Positions 5,941-12,727 of a stretch of DNA of 17,566 nucleotides are shown here, piece after piece. The notes beneath the pieces were generated by a model. It ran no database searches, had not been told where the DNA came from, and was given only the letters and a program-made list of their open reading frames with translations. Origin of the DNA: RGIG4074 sp964459165 (GTDB taxonomy: Bacteria; Bacillota; Clostridia; Christensenellales; Borkfalkiaceae). The stretch's first letter is position 1. Every line of letters begins with the position of its first letter. The position numbers were made by a program, and so were the translations under genes. Location of the stretch: positions 1 to 17,566 of the forward strand of contig CAYWKM010000038.1 in assembly GCA_964459165.1 (NCBI GenBank). Direction: 5' to 3'.

Positions 5941-6065
5941 GCAAAACGAAAGCCGCAGAAGGCGAGTACCGAAAGGTTCGATGGAAAGACGCTCGCTCAG
6001 GTTTAAGATCTTTGATAATAAAAGTTTTTATTACAGTCTTATTCCGTGCGGAAAAGGCTTTTTTT
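5941..6065 (+). ncRNA. Ribosomal protein L10 leader with intrinsic attenuator
   Basis: The receptor region is a stem GCGAG (5962-5966)/CUCGC (5992-5996) enclosing ACC-GAAA-GGU, a GNRA-capped hairpin. An AU hairpin follows (6016-6033). The terminator is a 10-bp stem with one bulge (6035-6045 with 6050-6059) and U7 (6059-6065). GGAAAGAC (5983-5990) inside the receptor can instead pair with the terminator's left arm (6036-6045) with a 2-nt bulge, a possible antiterminator. This fits the L10 leader of Firmicutes, where L10-L7/L12 binding favours termination. The pairings are read by eye. Confidence 0.78.
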
Positions 6066-6071
6066 AATGTC

Positions 6072-6089
6072 GGATAAAAAATTTTATCC
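6072..6089 (+). promoter_or_regulatory. Hairpin immediately before the rplJ Shine-Dalgarno
   Basis: GGATAAAA (6072-6079) and TTTTATCC (6082-6089) are complementary, leaving AA between them; in practice the inner A-U pairs open to form the loop. The stem ends one base before AAGGAGGT (6091-6098). It could hold the ribosome site open or protect readthrough RNA past the attenuator. Confidence 0.5.
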
Positions 6090-6102
6090 TAAGGAGGTAT
6101 TT

Positions 6103-6603
6103 ATGTCAGCTAATCTGGAAGCCAAAAAGGTTGTTGTGGAGGAGATCAAAACGAAGATTCAGGCGTCTGAATCCGTCGTCGTAGCGACCTACAACAAACT
6201 TACCGTAGCCGAAGCTACCGCCCTCAGAAGGAAGATTACCGAAGCCAATGCAGAATATAAGGTATATAAAAATACTTTAATTCGCAAGGCGTTCAACGAA
6301 CTCGGCGTTACCGCTTTTGATCATGATCTGAACGGAACGACGGCTGTTATTTTCGCGAAGGACGAAGTGACCGGCGCAAAGGTTTTCGCGGGCGCAATCA
6401 AAGAAAATCCCGCGTTAGAAGAAAAGCTTTCTATGAAGAGCGCATACGTAGACGGCGCTTACGTCGATAAAAAGGGCGTCGAAGCGCTCGCGGCAATCCC
6501 CGCAAGAGACGTATTGCTCGCGCGTATGGTCGGTTCCCTGCTCGCACCCGTATCCAAGCTCGTATATGTTTTGGACGCTATTTCCCAAAAGGAAAACAAT
6601 TGA
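6103..6603 (+). CDS. rplJ: 50S ribosomal protein L10
   Basis: A 166-residue stalk-base protein that binds L11-region rRNA and carries L7/L12 dimers on its C-terminal helix. Conserved features are the N-terminal KKVVVEEIKTKIQASES, VVATYNKLTVAEATALRR, YKVYKNTLIRKAF and LNGTTAVIFAKD. The start at 6103 (MSANLEAKK) is chosen because AAGGAGGT lies 4 nt upstream. An in-frame ATG at 6046 would add 19 residues encoded inside the leader terminator and has no ribosome site. Expression is probably set by the attenuator upstream. It is followed 26 bp later by rplL. Confidence 0.97.
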   Translation: MSANLEAKKVVVEEIKTKIQASESVVVATYNKLTVAEATALRRKITEANAEYKVYKNTLIRKAFNELGVTAFDHDLNGTTAVIFAKDEVTGAKVFAGAIKENPALEEKLSMKSAYVDGAYVDKKGVEALAAIPARDVLLARMVGSLLAPVSKLVYVLDAISQKENN

Positions 6604-6629
6604 TTAAAAAGTAATGGAGGATTATTAAA

Positions 6630-6998
6630 ATGGATATTCAGAAATTTATCGAAGAAGTTAAAACTTTAACCGTTGTGGAATTAAACGAACTCGTAAAGGC
6701 TCTCGAAGCGGAATTCGGCGTTTCCGCCGCCGCTCCCGTCGCCGCAGCCGGAGCAGGCGCAGCGGTTGCCGCTCCCGTTGAAGAAGAAAAGACCGAATTT
6801 GACGTCGTGTTGAAGTCCTTCGGCGCGAACAAGATCGCCGTCATCAAGGCGGTGCGCGAAAAGACCGGACTCGGACTCGCAGACGCAAAGAAAGCCGTCG
6901 AAGCGCTCGGCAAACTCAAGGAGGCTGTGCCTAAGGAAGAGGCCGAAGCCTTCGTGAAGGCTTTGAAAGACGCGGGCGCGGAAGCAGAACTCGCTTAA
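6630..6998 (+). CDS. rplL: 50S ribosomal protein L7/L12
   Basis: A 122-residue protein present in several copies on the L10 stalk, where its C-terminal domain recruits translational GTPases. The N-terminal dimerisation domain (1-32) is followed by an Ala/Pro/Gly-rich hinge (33-50) and a C-terminal domain (55-122) with FDVVLKSFGANKIAVIKAVRE, TGLGLADAKKAVE and the closing KEEAEAFVKALKDAGAEAEL. GGAGG (6616-6620) lies 9 nt before the ATG. A strong hairpin follows the stop. The beta subunit gene rpoB, the usual next gene, is absent. Confidence 0.97.
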   Translation: MDIQKFIEEVKTLTVVELNELVKALEAEFGVSAAAPVAAAGAGAAVAAPVEEEKTEFDVVLKSFGANKIAVIKAVREKTGLGLADAKKAVEALGKLKEAVPKEEAEAFVKALKDAGAEAELA

Positions 6999-7019
6999 TC
7001 GAAGAAAAAGAAAATGACA

Positions 7020-7047
7020 AAGGGACAGGCTGTTCAGCCTGTCCCTT
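7020..7047 (+). terminator. Strong hairpin ending the rplJ-rplL operon
   Basis: AAGGGACAGGCT (7020-7031) and AGCCTGTCCCTT (7036-7047) form a perfect 12-bp stem with a GTTC loop, 21 nt after the rplL stop. The following bases, CGCGGTTTATT, are only moderately T-rich. On the opposite strand the flank is richer in T, so the element may also stop antisense transcription. Confidence 0.7.
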
Positions 7048-7140
7048 CGCGGTTTATTGGTAAATTACGAGGCTTTTGATTTTTTCTTATCTCTTCCGCG
7101 ATCATCCTACAGGAAAGGGAAAATCTTTTGATATGCGCTC

Positions 7141-7169
7141 TTGACAAAAAGACGAGACCGTCGTATAAT
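7141..7169 (+). promoter_or_regulatory. Full-consensus promoter of the glycosyltransferase operon
   Basis: TTGACA (7141-7146), exactly 17 bp, TATAAT (7164-7169): a perfect consensus promoter. The predicted start is at about 7176, which rules out the in-frame ATG at 7128 and leaves ATG 7188 or 7200 for the first gene. Confidence 0.9.
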
Positions 7170-7199
7170 AAAGGTACATCACGGTTCATGGGAAAAAAT

Positions 7200-8711
7200 A
7201 TGTTAAAAAAGGTTTTCGATAAAAATAATCTCGTCACGCTTGCTTTTCTTTTTTTGACGGCTTTTTTGATTCTTATGTTTTGCAGCAGATCATCCTTTAT
7301 ATATCCTTTCAATAATTGGGACGACGCAAACTGCTTTTTCACCGTCGGAAAATCGATGTTTCGAGGGAAGGTCGTCTATAAGGATCTCTATGAGCAGAAA
7401 GGAATTTTGCTCTATTTTATTTATGCGCTCGCTTCCTGTATTTCGTATACTACTTTTACGGGCGTGTTTCTCTTTGAGGTATTGTTCGCCTGCGTCTACG
7501 AGTTTTTCCTTTACCGAATTCTGAGGCTTTACATCGGCAGGGAAGCGGCTTTATTGCTGTCTCCCGTCACGCTCGTTCTCGGTTTTGCTTCCCTTCCGTT
7601 TTATTTCGGAGGCAGCGCGGAGGAATTTTGTTTGCCGTTTATCGCCGCTCCGATTTATTTTCTGCTGAAATATCTCAGGGGAGAGAGAAAGGAACGAATG
7701 CCTTGGCTTCATATTTTTCTTTCCGGCGCGTGCGCGGGGTGCATTTTTTGGATAAAATACACGATAGCGGGCGTGTTTCTGGCGTTTGCGGTCTTTGCGG
7801 TTATCGCCTATATCAAAAGACGCGACGGCTTCGGCGTTCTCATCGCTGCGGGGATTTTTCTCGGCGGCGCGGCGGCGGTCTCTTTGCCGTGGATCATCTA
7901 TTTTGCCGCAAACGGCGCGCTCGGCGATTTTTATACCGTTTATATTTATAACAATATTTTTCTGTATTCAGGCTCTTCCGGAATCAAAGCGAAGATTCTG
8001 AAGATTTTCAGGGTGTTTTTTATTCGCGTGCTTCCGGAGGGCGGTCTTTTCGCCGTTCCCGCCGTCGTCGGCGTAATCTTTATGTTTTTTAAGGGCGTCA
8101 GGCGGCTTCGTTTGGAAAACTTTTTTATTCCCGTCGCTTTCGTCTGCGCGGACTTCTTTATCTATATCGGCGGCGTGGTCGGCGTGTATTATTGTTTGCC
8201 GCTTTCCTTCTTCGCTGTATTCGCGGTCGTCGCAGCGGCGTCGGGCGTTCGGTATCTGTACAACCATGCAGAGGTCTTGAAAAAAGTAAAAGCTCCGCTC
8301 GCGGTGTTCGCCGCTCTTTCGCTTCTGCTGTCTCCCTTCTTTTCATGGCTGTTTACGCCGAATAAAAGTTATATCGGTTATGACAAAGACGAATTGTTCA
8401 TGTATCAATTTAAGGAAATCATCGAGCAAAAGGAGAACGCGACGGTTCTCAATTACGGCACGCTCGATTTAGGCGTTTATACGGTGACGGGAAAAATCCC
8501 CGTATGTAAATATTTTTGCGGACTGAATATTCCGCTGGATGAAATTCAGGACGTTCAGGATCGTTTCGTCGCCGAAAAGCGGGTCGATTTTGTCGTTTGC
8601 GAGCTGACGGTTCCCGCGGTGATCAGCGACAATTACGTGCTGTTGGCCGAGTCGCATAAGAAATTCGACGACAGCGAAAACGCTATATATCTTTACGGCT
8701 TAAAAGAATAA
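7200..8711 (+). CDS. GT-C type membrane glycosyltransferase (GT39/ArnT-like)
   Basis: A 503-residue polytopic membrane protein with about ten hydrophobic spans and a C-terminal soluble part (about 415-503). The first outer loop has NNWDDAN at 38-44 and YKDLYEQKG at 60-68, the acidic signature of GT-C enzymes that take sugar from a polyprenyl-phosphate donor on the outer membrane face. The acceptor (wall polymer, teichoic acid, protein or lipid) cannot be told. I chose ATG 7200 because GGGA (7190-7193) lies 6 nt upstream; ATG 7188 would add MGKN and leave a 12-nt leader without a ribosome site. The next gene, 14 bp on, probably makes its lipid-linked donor. Confidence 0.78.
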   Translation: MLKKVFDKNNLVTLAFLFLTAFLILMFCSRSSFIYPFNNWDDANCFFTVGKSMFRGKVVYKDLYEQKGILLYFIYALASCISYTTFTGVFLFEVLFACVYEFFLYRILRLYIGREAALLLSPVTLVLGFASLPFYFGGSAEEFCLPFIAAPIYFLLKYLRGERKERMPWLHIFLSGACAGCIFWIKYTIAGVFLAFAVFAVIAYIKRRDGFGVLIAAGIFLGGAAAVSLPWIIYFAANGALGDFYTVYIYNNIFLYSGSSGIKAKILKIFRVFFIRVLPEGGLFAVPAVVGVIFMFFKGVRRLRLENFFIPVAFVCADFFIYIGGVVGVYYCLPLSFFAVFAVVAAASGVRYLYNHAEVLKKVKAPLAVFAALSLLLSPFFSWLFTPNKSYIGYDKDELFMYQFKEIIEQKENATVLNYGTLDLGVYTVTGKIPVCKYFCGLNIPLDEIQDVQDRFVAEKRVDFVVCELTVPAVISDNYVLLAESHKKFDDSENAIYLYGLKE

Positions 8712-8725
8712 ATCAGGAGAAAACC

Positions 8726-9703
8726 ATGGGAAAAAATTGCGTCTTATATATCGTCGTCCCCTGTTATAACGAAGAGGAGGTTCTTCCGATCACGAGTAAA
8801 TTATTTCTCGAAAAGATTCGCTCTCTGGCAGAAAAGGGAAAAATCAGCGACGACAGTCGCGTCCTGTTCGTAAACGACGGCTCGAAGGATAAAACCTGGG
8901 AGATTATTTCTCAGCTGTCTCGGGAAGACGAGCATTATATCGGAATCAGTCAAAGCCGTAACAGAGGGCATCAGAACGCCGTGCTCGCGGGACTTATGGA
9001 AGCGAAAGATTTATGCGATATTACGATTTCCATCGATTGCGACGGTCAAGACGACGTCGACGCGATGGATAAGATGGTAGACGAATACCTCGAAAACGGT
9101 TGTGAAATCGTTTACGGCGTAAGAAGCAGCAGAAAGACGGATACCTTTTTTAAACGGGCGACGGCGCAGGGGTTTTATAAATTATTGAACGCCATGGGCG
9201 TTGAAGTCGTATATAACCATGCGGATTATCGGCTGATATCCGCGCGGGCGTTGAAGGAGCTCGCCAATTTTAAGGAAGTGAATTTATTTTTGCGCGGAAT
9301 GATCCCCCTCGTCGGCTTTAAAAGCACGAGCGTTTATTACGAGCGGTCGGAACGGCTTGCGGGGAAGAGTCATTATCCTTTGAGTAAGATGCTTTCGCTC
9401 GCTTTCGACGGCATTACAAGCCTATCGATCAGACCGTTAAGAATTATTTCCGTCATAGGCGTACTCGTCGCTTTCCTCAGCTTTGTCGGCATTATATGGA
9501 GCATCGTTTCCGCGATTATCGGCAACACGATCGCGGGTTGGGCCAGTACGATTTCAATCCTCTGCTTCATCGGGGGAATCCAGCTCGTCTCTCTCGGCGT
9601 GATAGGGGAATATATCGGGAAAATATACCTCGAAACGAAGGCTCGCCCCAGATATATTATCAGCGATCGAACATATGAAAAGAAGAACGGAGAAGATCGA
9701 TAG
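8726..9703 (+). CDS. GtrB-like polyprenyl-phosphate glycosyltransferase (GT2)
   Basis: A 325-residue enzyme. The N-terminal GT-A domain (1-225) starts YIVVPCYNEEEVLP and has FVNDGSKDKT at 48-57, ISIDCDGQDD at 101-110 (the DXD-type metal site, Asp104 and Asp106) and the acceptor-loop region SERLAGKSHYPLSKM. Two C-terminal membrane helices lie at about 233-257 and 268-292. This layout is that of GtrB/DPMS-type enzymes, which move a sugar from a nucleotide donor to undecaprenyl phosphate at the inner face. The sugar is unknown. AGGAGA (8715-8720) lies 5 nt before the ATG. It is co-transcribed with the GT-C gene, and the pair makes a donor-synthesis plus transfer module; a flippase of the GtrA type is not seen nearby. 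Confidence 0.88.
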   Translation: MGKNCVLYIVVPCYNEEEVLPITSKLFLEKIRSLAEKGKISDDSRVLFVNDGSKDKTWEIISQLSREDEHYIGISQSRNRGHQNAVLAGLMEAKDLCDITISIDCDGQDDVDAMDKMVDEYLENGCEIVYGVRSSRKTDTFFKRATAQGFYKLLNAMGVEVVYNHADYRLISARALKELANFKEVNLFLRGMIPLVGFKSTSVYYERSERLAGKSHYPLSKMLSLAFDGITSLSIRPLRIISVIGVLVAFLSFVGIIWSIVSAIIGNTIAGWASTISILCFIGGIQLVSLGVIGEYIGKIYLETKARPRYIISDRTYEKKNGEDR

Positions 9704-9711
9704 CGGAAAGG

Positions 9712-9763
9712 TTTTCCTTTTCGCCTAAAAGGCGAAAGGGGAAAAGCTTACGGTCGCCTTTTT
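9712..9763 (+). terminator. Overlapping hairpins 3' of the glycosyltransferase operon
   Basis: Stem A is TTTTCCTTTTCGCC (9712-9725) with 9731-9744, 14 bp including two G-U pairs and a 5-nt loop. Stem B is AAAAGGCGA (9727-9735) with TCGCCTTTT (9754-9762), 9 bp with its T-run in the right arm. The two share 9731-9735 and exclude each other. Either could stop the operon; stem B has the A-tract/T-tract look of a bidirectional terminator. Confidence 0.55.
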
Positions 9764-9854
9764 AGCGCGCGCTCTTTATGTCTGTCATGCGTATTGATGA
9801 AAAACGTATAGGCGGCGGTTTGCTTCGCGGCGGCGCAAGGAGCAGGGGAATTTG
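9764..9854. other. Non-coding part of the 393-base gap between operons
   Basis: The interval 9704-10096 holds hairpins at each end of this stretch and the lipoprotein promoter further on. In the middle I see only a 25-codon ATG frame (9778-9855) with no ribosome site, which I do not call. The stretch may be the 3' tail of the glycosyltransferase mRNA running to the stronger terminator at 9855-9882. Confidence 0.4.
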
Positions 9855-9882
9855 AAGGGGGAGACTTCGTCTCCTCTTTTTT
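9855..9882 (+). terminator. Intrinsic terminator
   Basis: AAGGGGGAGAC (9855-9865) pairs with GTCTCCTCTTT (9869-9879), 11 bp including two G-U pairs and a 3-nt loop, with T6 at 9877-9882. This is a classical intrinsic terminator. It lies 152 bases after the glycosyltransferase stop, so it is either a back-up terminator or the end of a separate short RNA. Confidence 0.75.
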
Positions 9883-10005
9883 GTTCTCCTCTCGGTTTTT
9901 AAAATTGCTCTTCAAGAATCGCAGCAGAGAAAAACTTTTCGTGTTTTCGCTCCTCCTTTTTTAGAAATTTCATAGGAAAAACACATAAATCAAGCGCGAT
10001 TTTGT

Positions 10006-10034
10006 TTGATTTAACGCTTCATTTAGTATATAAT
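10006..10034 (+). promoter_or_regulatory. Promoter of the lipoprotein gene
   Basis: TTGATT (10006-10011), 17 bp, TATAAT (10029-10034), with the start predicted at about 10041 and a leader of 56 nt. AAATCAA (9987-9993) and TTGATTT (10006-10012) form an inverted repeat whose right half is the -35 box, a possible operator. Confidence 0.82.
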
Positions 10035-10096
10035 TATAAAGTAACGATTACAATAGCAGGGTAATATTCCCACTGAATGAAAGGAGTCTTTTTTAT

Positions 10097-12448
10097 ATGC
10101 ATAAAGTATGTAAAAAGTTATCGATAGTCGCGCTCGGAGCGGCGATGGCTTTGGGAGCGATTTCATTTGCCGGATGCTCGAATCGACTTGCCGAAGACGA
10201 TTACGCGGGCGAGGTCGTTTCTAACGGAGGCTTTGTTGTAGAGACGGATAACTATATCTATTTCATCAACGGCGTCGACGATTATACGGCGGAAAACAAC
10301 GGGAAGGTCGTCAAGGCTTCCCTGATGCGCATTTCCACGACGGACTTCGAGACGGGCAACTACGGCAATACGGAAACGGTCGTTCCTTCCCTGATGGTAA
10401 CGTCGAATTACGACGCAGGCGTCTATATTTACGGCGACAGAGTATACTATGCTACGCCTACCAACGCAAAGAACTTAGACGGCGCGGTTGAAAACAGCTA
10501 TCTCGATTTCAAGAGCACGAAGCTCGACGGAACGGACACTACGAAAAATTATTATTTCCGTTCTTCCAGTAATTCCGCCGCTTACCGCTATACGGAGATC
10601 GACGGCGTCGTTTACTGTCTGCACGTCGTTGATACCTCCGACGTGTATTCCTATAACACGCAGACGGGCGAAGACACGCTCATCGCAAAAAGTACGAGCT
10701 CTGTTCTCTTCGACGAGACGACCTCCGCGAGCGGAAGATTCTATTATACGATGGCCGTCACCGTCGATATCGACAGCGAAAACGCTTACGAGGAATCGTA
10801 TAATCAGATCTACACCGCTACGGCGGATATGAAAGCGGAGTCCTTCGATAAAAAGACGGCTTCCTACACGGTTAACGGCAAGACCTATTCCTTCGATAAG
10901 GATTTTCTCGAAGATTACGACCTGAATTCCTTTGACGCGTCCGATATCACAACCTATCCCTACGTCAATCTCGGCGAGCTCGTTCTCGACGGCAAGGGCG
11001 TAGCCAACGTCGATACCGTCTATAACGCCGAGGGCGAATGCTTTACCCCGAGCGGGTATACCTATTCGCTCGTTCAGGCGACGAACGACGGTCTGTACTA
11101 TTCGAGAAGCTATGTGGACGCCACCGATTCCAACGGAGACGGCAATTGGGTATTCTATCTTTCGAGGGAGGATTTTTCTTCCGAGGGCTGGAATCCGATC
11201 GAGAACAACTACCATAACGCGGCGGACGAAAAGAACGAAATCATCGCCTACGATACGACGAACGCTTCCGCCTCCGCGATCTTCTATAAGAAGAACGGCG
11301 TAAATTATTACCTGTATCTCTCCGGTTCTGCGATTTACAGAAACAAGGTGCATGAGAACGGTTCCGTAGCTGAAACGGTCAGAATCGTCAACTCCGCCTC
11401 CGGCGCGACCCTCCTTACCGTCGATACGGCGGGCGGGTTCGATTATCTCTATTATTCTATGCCGAGCGGCAGCGGAAACGCCCTTTACCGCGCGGTTTAC
11501 AGCGGTACGACGGACGATTATAACGTGATCAATAAAAATAAGGACTATCAGCCCGTGCAAATTCTCGATGTGGAATACGCGAGCGATTGGTATCAGCCGG
11601 AGATCATTGAAAATAAGCTCGTATACGTCAACGCGGAAGCCGTCGGCGCGCTCTCCTATAATTATGTCTGCGTCGTCGATCTGAACGGCGCGAACGGACT
11701 CATGACCAATTCCGAAATTTCCGCTTTCAACGATCTCTACGAGGATATTACGACGTTTATCTCCGATATGCAGGAGAGCGACGCAGATCTCGGCAACCTG
11801 ATGTATTATTACTATTATAGCGACGGATTCGTCTTCCCGTATATCGACGAGAGCGATTACGGCGATTACTTTGATTCGGACTACCTCGCTTCTTGGGAGG
11901 GAACGCCCGATTTTTACCACAACATTCTCGTTGTAGCGGCGAACGAAGGATATAGCGCGACCTATCTTTACAGCGCGCTTTATCAGAGCGAGTTTGAGCT
12001 TTATCTTGCGCACGGCGAAGGCACGTTGGGCGACTATACGTTCCTCGACGATAACGGCGAATATTACGGCTTCCGCAACTATTTCTATGATTACATGGGA
12101 GAAATAACGGAAGAAGACGCCGACGCCATCGTCAACGTATGGAAGGTCGGTATGGTTCTTACCGTCGAGGTGGACGATTCTCTCGCATGGTGGCAATGGA
12201 CGCTCATCGGCGTCGCCATTGCGCTCGGCGTCGTCGCCGTCGCCTGCGCGGTCGGGATTCCCTTGATCATTCATTTCAAGAGAAAGAGAGCGCGGTTGGA
12301 GGCGATAAAGTCCGCTCAGCCTGGCGTGCGCCATGTCGACGTCGATACGACCGACGATAGGACGATCGACGTTTATTCGGGAGAAGCTCCTTCCGAAGAG
12401 AATGCGGACGAAAATCAGGATTCAACGGAAAATAAGCAAGAAGAATAA
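10097..12448 (+). CDS. Large surface lipoprotein with a C-terminal membrane anchor, function unknown
   Basis: A 783-residue protein. It opens with a Lys-rich lipoprotein signal, hydrophobic core and FAGC lipobox, so Cys27 should be lipidated. Residues 28-~695 would be outside the membrane. They are very rich in Tyr, Asp, Asn and Ser and carry recurring short strands such as DNYIYFINGVDD, GDRVYYATPT and DGVVYCLHVVD. These resemble the repeat blades of DUF5050-like beta-propeller proteins, but I cannot confirm a fold. A second hydrophobic helix at about 699-725 is followed by a basic stop (KRKRAR) and a ~58-residue acidic cytoplasmic tail. Having both a lipid anchor and a C-terminal helix is uncommon. 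AAGGAG lies 10 nt before the ATG. It is a single-gene unit with its own promoter and terminator. A sensor or envelope-associated role is possible. Confidence 0.85.
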   Translation: MHKVCKKLSIVALGAAMALGAISFAGCSNRLAEDDYAGEVVSNGGFVVETDNYIYFINGVDDYTAENNGKVVKASLMRISTTDFETGNYGNTETVVPSLMVTSNYDAGVYIYGDRVYYATPTNAKNLDGAVENSYLDFKSTKLDGTDTTKNYYFRSSSNSAAYRYTEIDGVVYCLHVVDTSDVYSYNTQTGEDTLIAKSTSSVLFDETTSASGRFYYTMAVTVDIDSENAYEESYNQIYTATADMKAESFDKKTASYTVNGKTYSFDKDFLEDYDLNSFDASDITTYPYVNLGELVLDGKGVANVDTVYNAEGECFTPSGYTYSLVQATNDGLYYSRSYVDATDSNGDGNWVFYLSREDFSSEGWNPIENNYHNAADEKNEIIAYDTTNASASAIFYKKNGVNYYLYLSGSAIYRNKVHENGSVAETVRIVNSASGATLLTVDTAGGFDYLYYSMPSGSGNALYRAVYSGTTDDYNVINKNKDYQPVQILDVEYASDWYQPEIIENKLVYVNAEAVGALSYNYVCVVDLNGANGLMTNSEISAFNDLYEDITTFISDMQESDADLGNLMYYYYYSDGFVFPYIDESDYGDYFDSDYLASWEGTPDFYHNILVVAANEGYSATYLYSALYQSEFELYLAHGEGTLGDYTFLDDNGEYYGFRNYFYDYMGEITEEDADAIVNVWKVGMVLTVEVDDSLAWWQWTLIGVAIALGVVAVACAVGIPLIIHFKRKRARLEAIKSAQPGVRHVDVDTTDDRTIDVYSGEAPSEENADENQDSTENKQEE

Positions 12449-12475
12449 AAAAATCGTAAAGAAGAATAAGATAAG

Positions 12476-12510
12476 AAAGAAAACCGAAATCGCATCGGTT
12501 TTCTTTTTTT
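12476..12510 (+). terminator. Intrinsic terminator of the lipoprotein gene
   Basis: AAAGAAAACCGA (12476-12487) pairs perfectly with TCGGTTTTCTTT (12495-12506) around a 7-nt loop, and T7 closes it (12504-12510). It lies 28 nt after the stop. Confidence 0.9.
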
Positions 12511-12575
12511 ACGGAGAAAATATATTTTTCAGCAAAATAAATTTATAAAAATTAAAAAAACACCTTAAAAAATTG

Positions 12576-12604
12576 TTGACGAAGAAGGAGAGAGAAGGTA
12601 TAAT
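12576..12604 (+). promoter_or_regulatory. Upstream promoter P1 of the zinc-ribbon gene
   Basis: TTGACG (12576-12581), 17-bp purine-rich spacer, TATAAT (12599-12604). The predicted start at about 12611 gives a 117-nt leader. Confidence 0.82.
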
Positions 12605-12662
12605 AACTGCGTCTAAAGGTAAAAAATTTTTTGTAAAATTTTGTTAAACACCGCAAAAACAG

Positions 12663-12691
12663 TTTACAAAAGATGGTTCCGTTAATATACT
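12663..12691 (+). promoter_or_regulatory. Downstream promoter P2 of the zinc-ribbon gene
   Basis: TTTACA (12663-12668), 17 bp, TATACT (12686-12691), with the start predicted at about 12698. The -35 box is also one half of an imperfect inverted repeat (12639-12649 with 12662-12671) and is part of a cluster of TTGTAAA motifs. Confidence 0.65.
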
Positions 12692-12727
12692 ATTGTAAAA
12701 ATAATATAAGGGGAAGAGGGAATTTCG

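Noticed and set aside
6046..6102. Upstream ATG start for L10
   Set aside because: It would encode part of the attenuator terminator, lacks a ribosome site, and adds a 19-residue extension not seen in L10; AAGGAGGT points to 6103.
7128..7199. Upstream ATG start for the GT-C glycosyltransferase
   Set aside because: It lies before the full-consensus promoter (7141-7169), so it would not be on the transcript.
9778..9855. 25-codon ATG frame (MSVMRIDEKRIGGG...) between the glycosyltransferase operon and the lipoprotein gene
   Set aside because: No Shine-Dalgarno, no own promoter, and the stop runs into a terminator stem. Too little evidence for a small protein.
10475..12334. 619-codon open frame on the minus strand inside the lipoprotein gene
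   Set aside because: It lies wholly antisense to a gene with a clear signal peptide, ribosome site, promoter and terminator. Heavy use of GAC, TAC, GTC and ATC codons keeps the opposite frame open; the predicted protein is Ile/Val/Arg-rich without domains.
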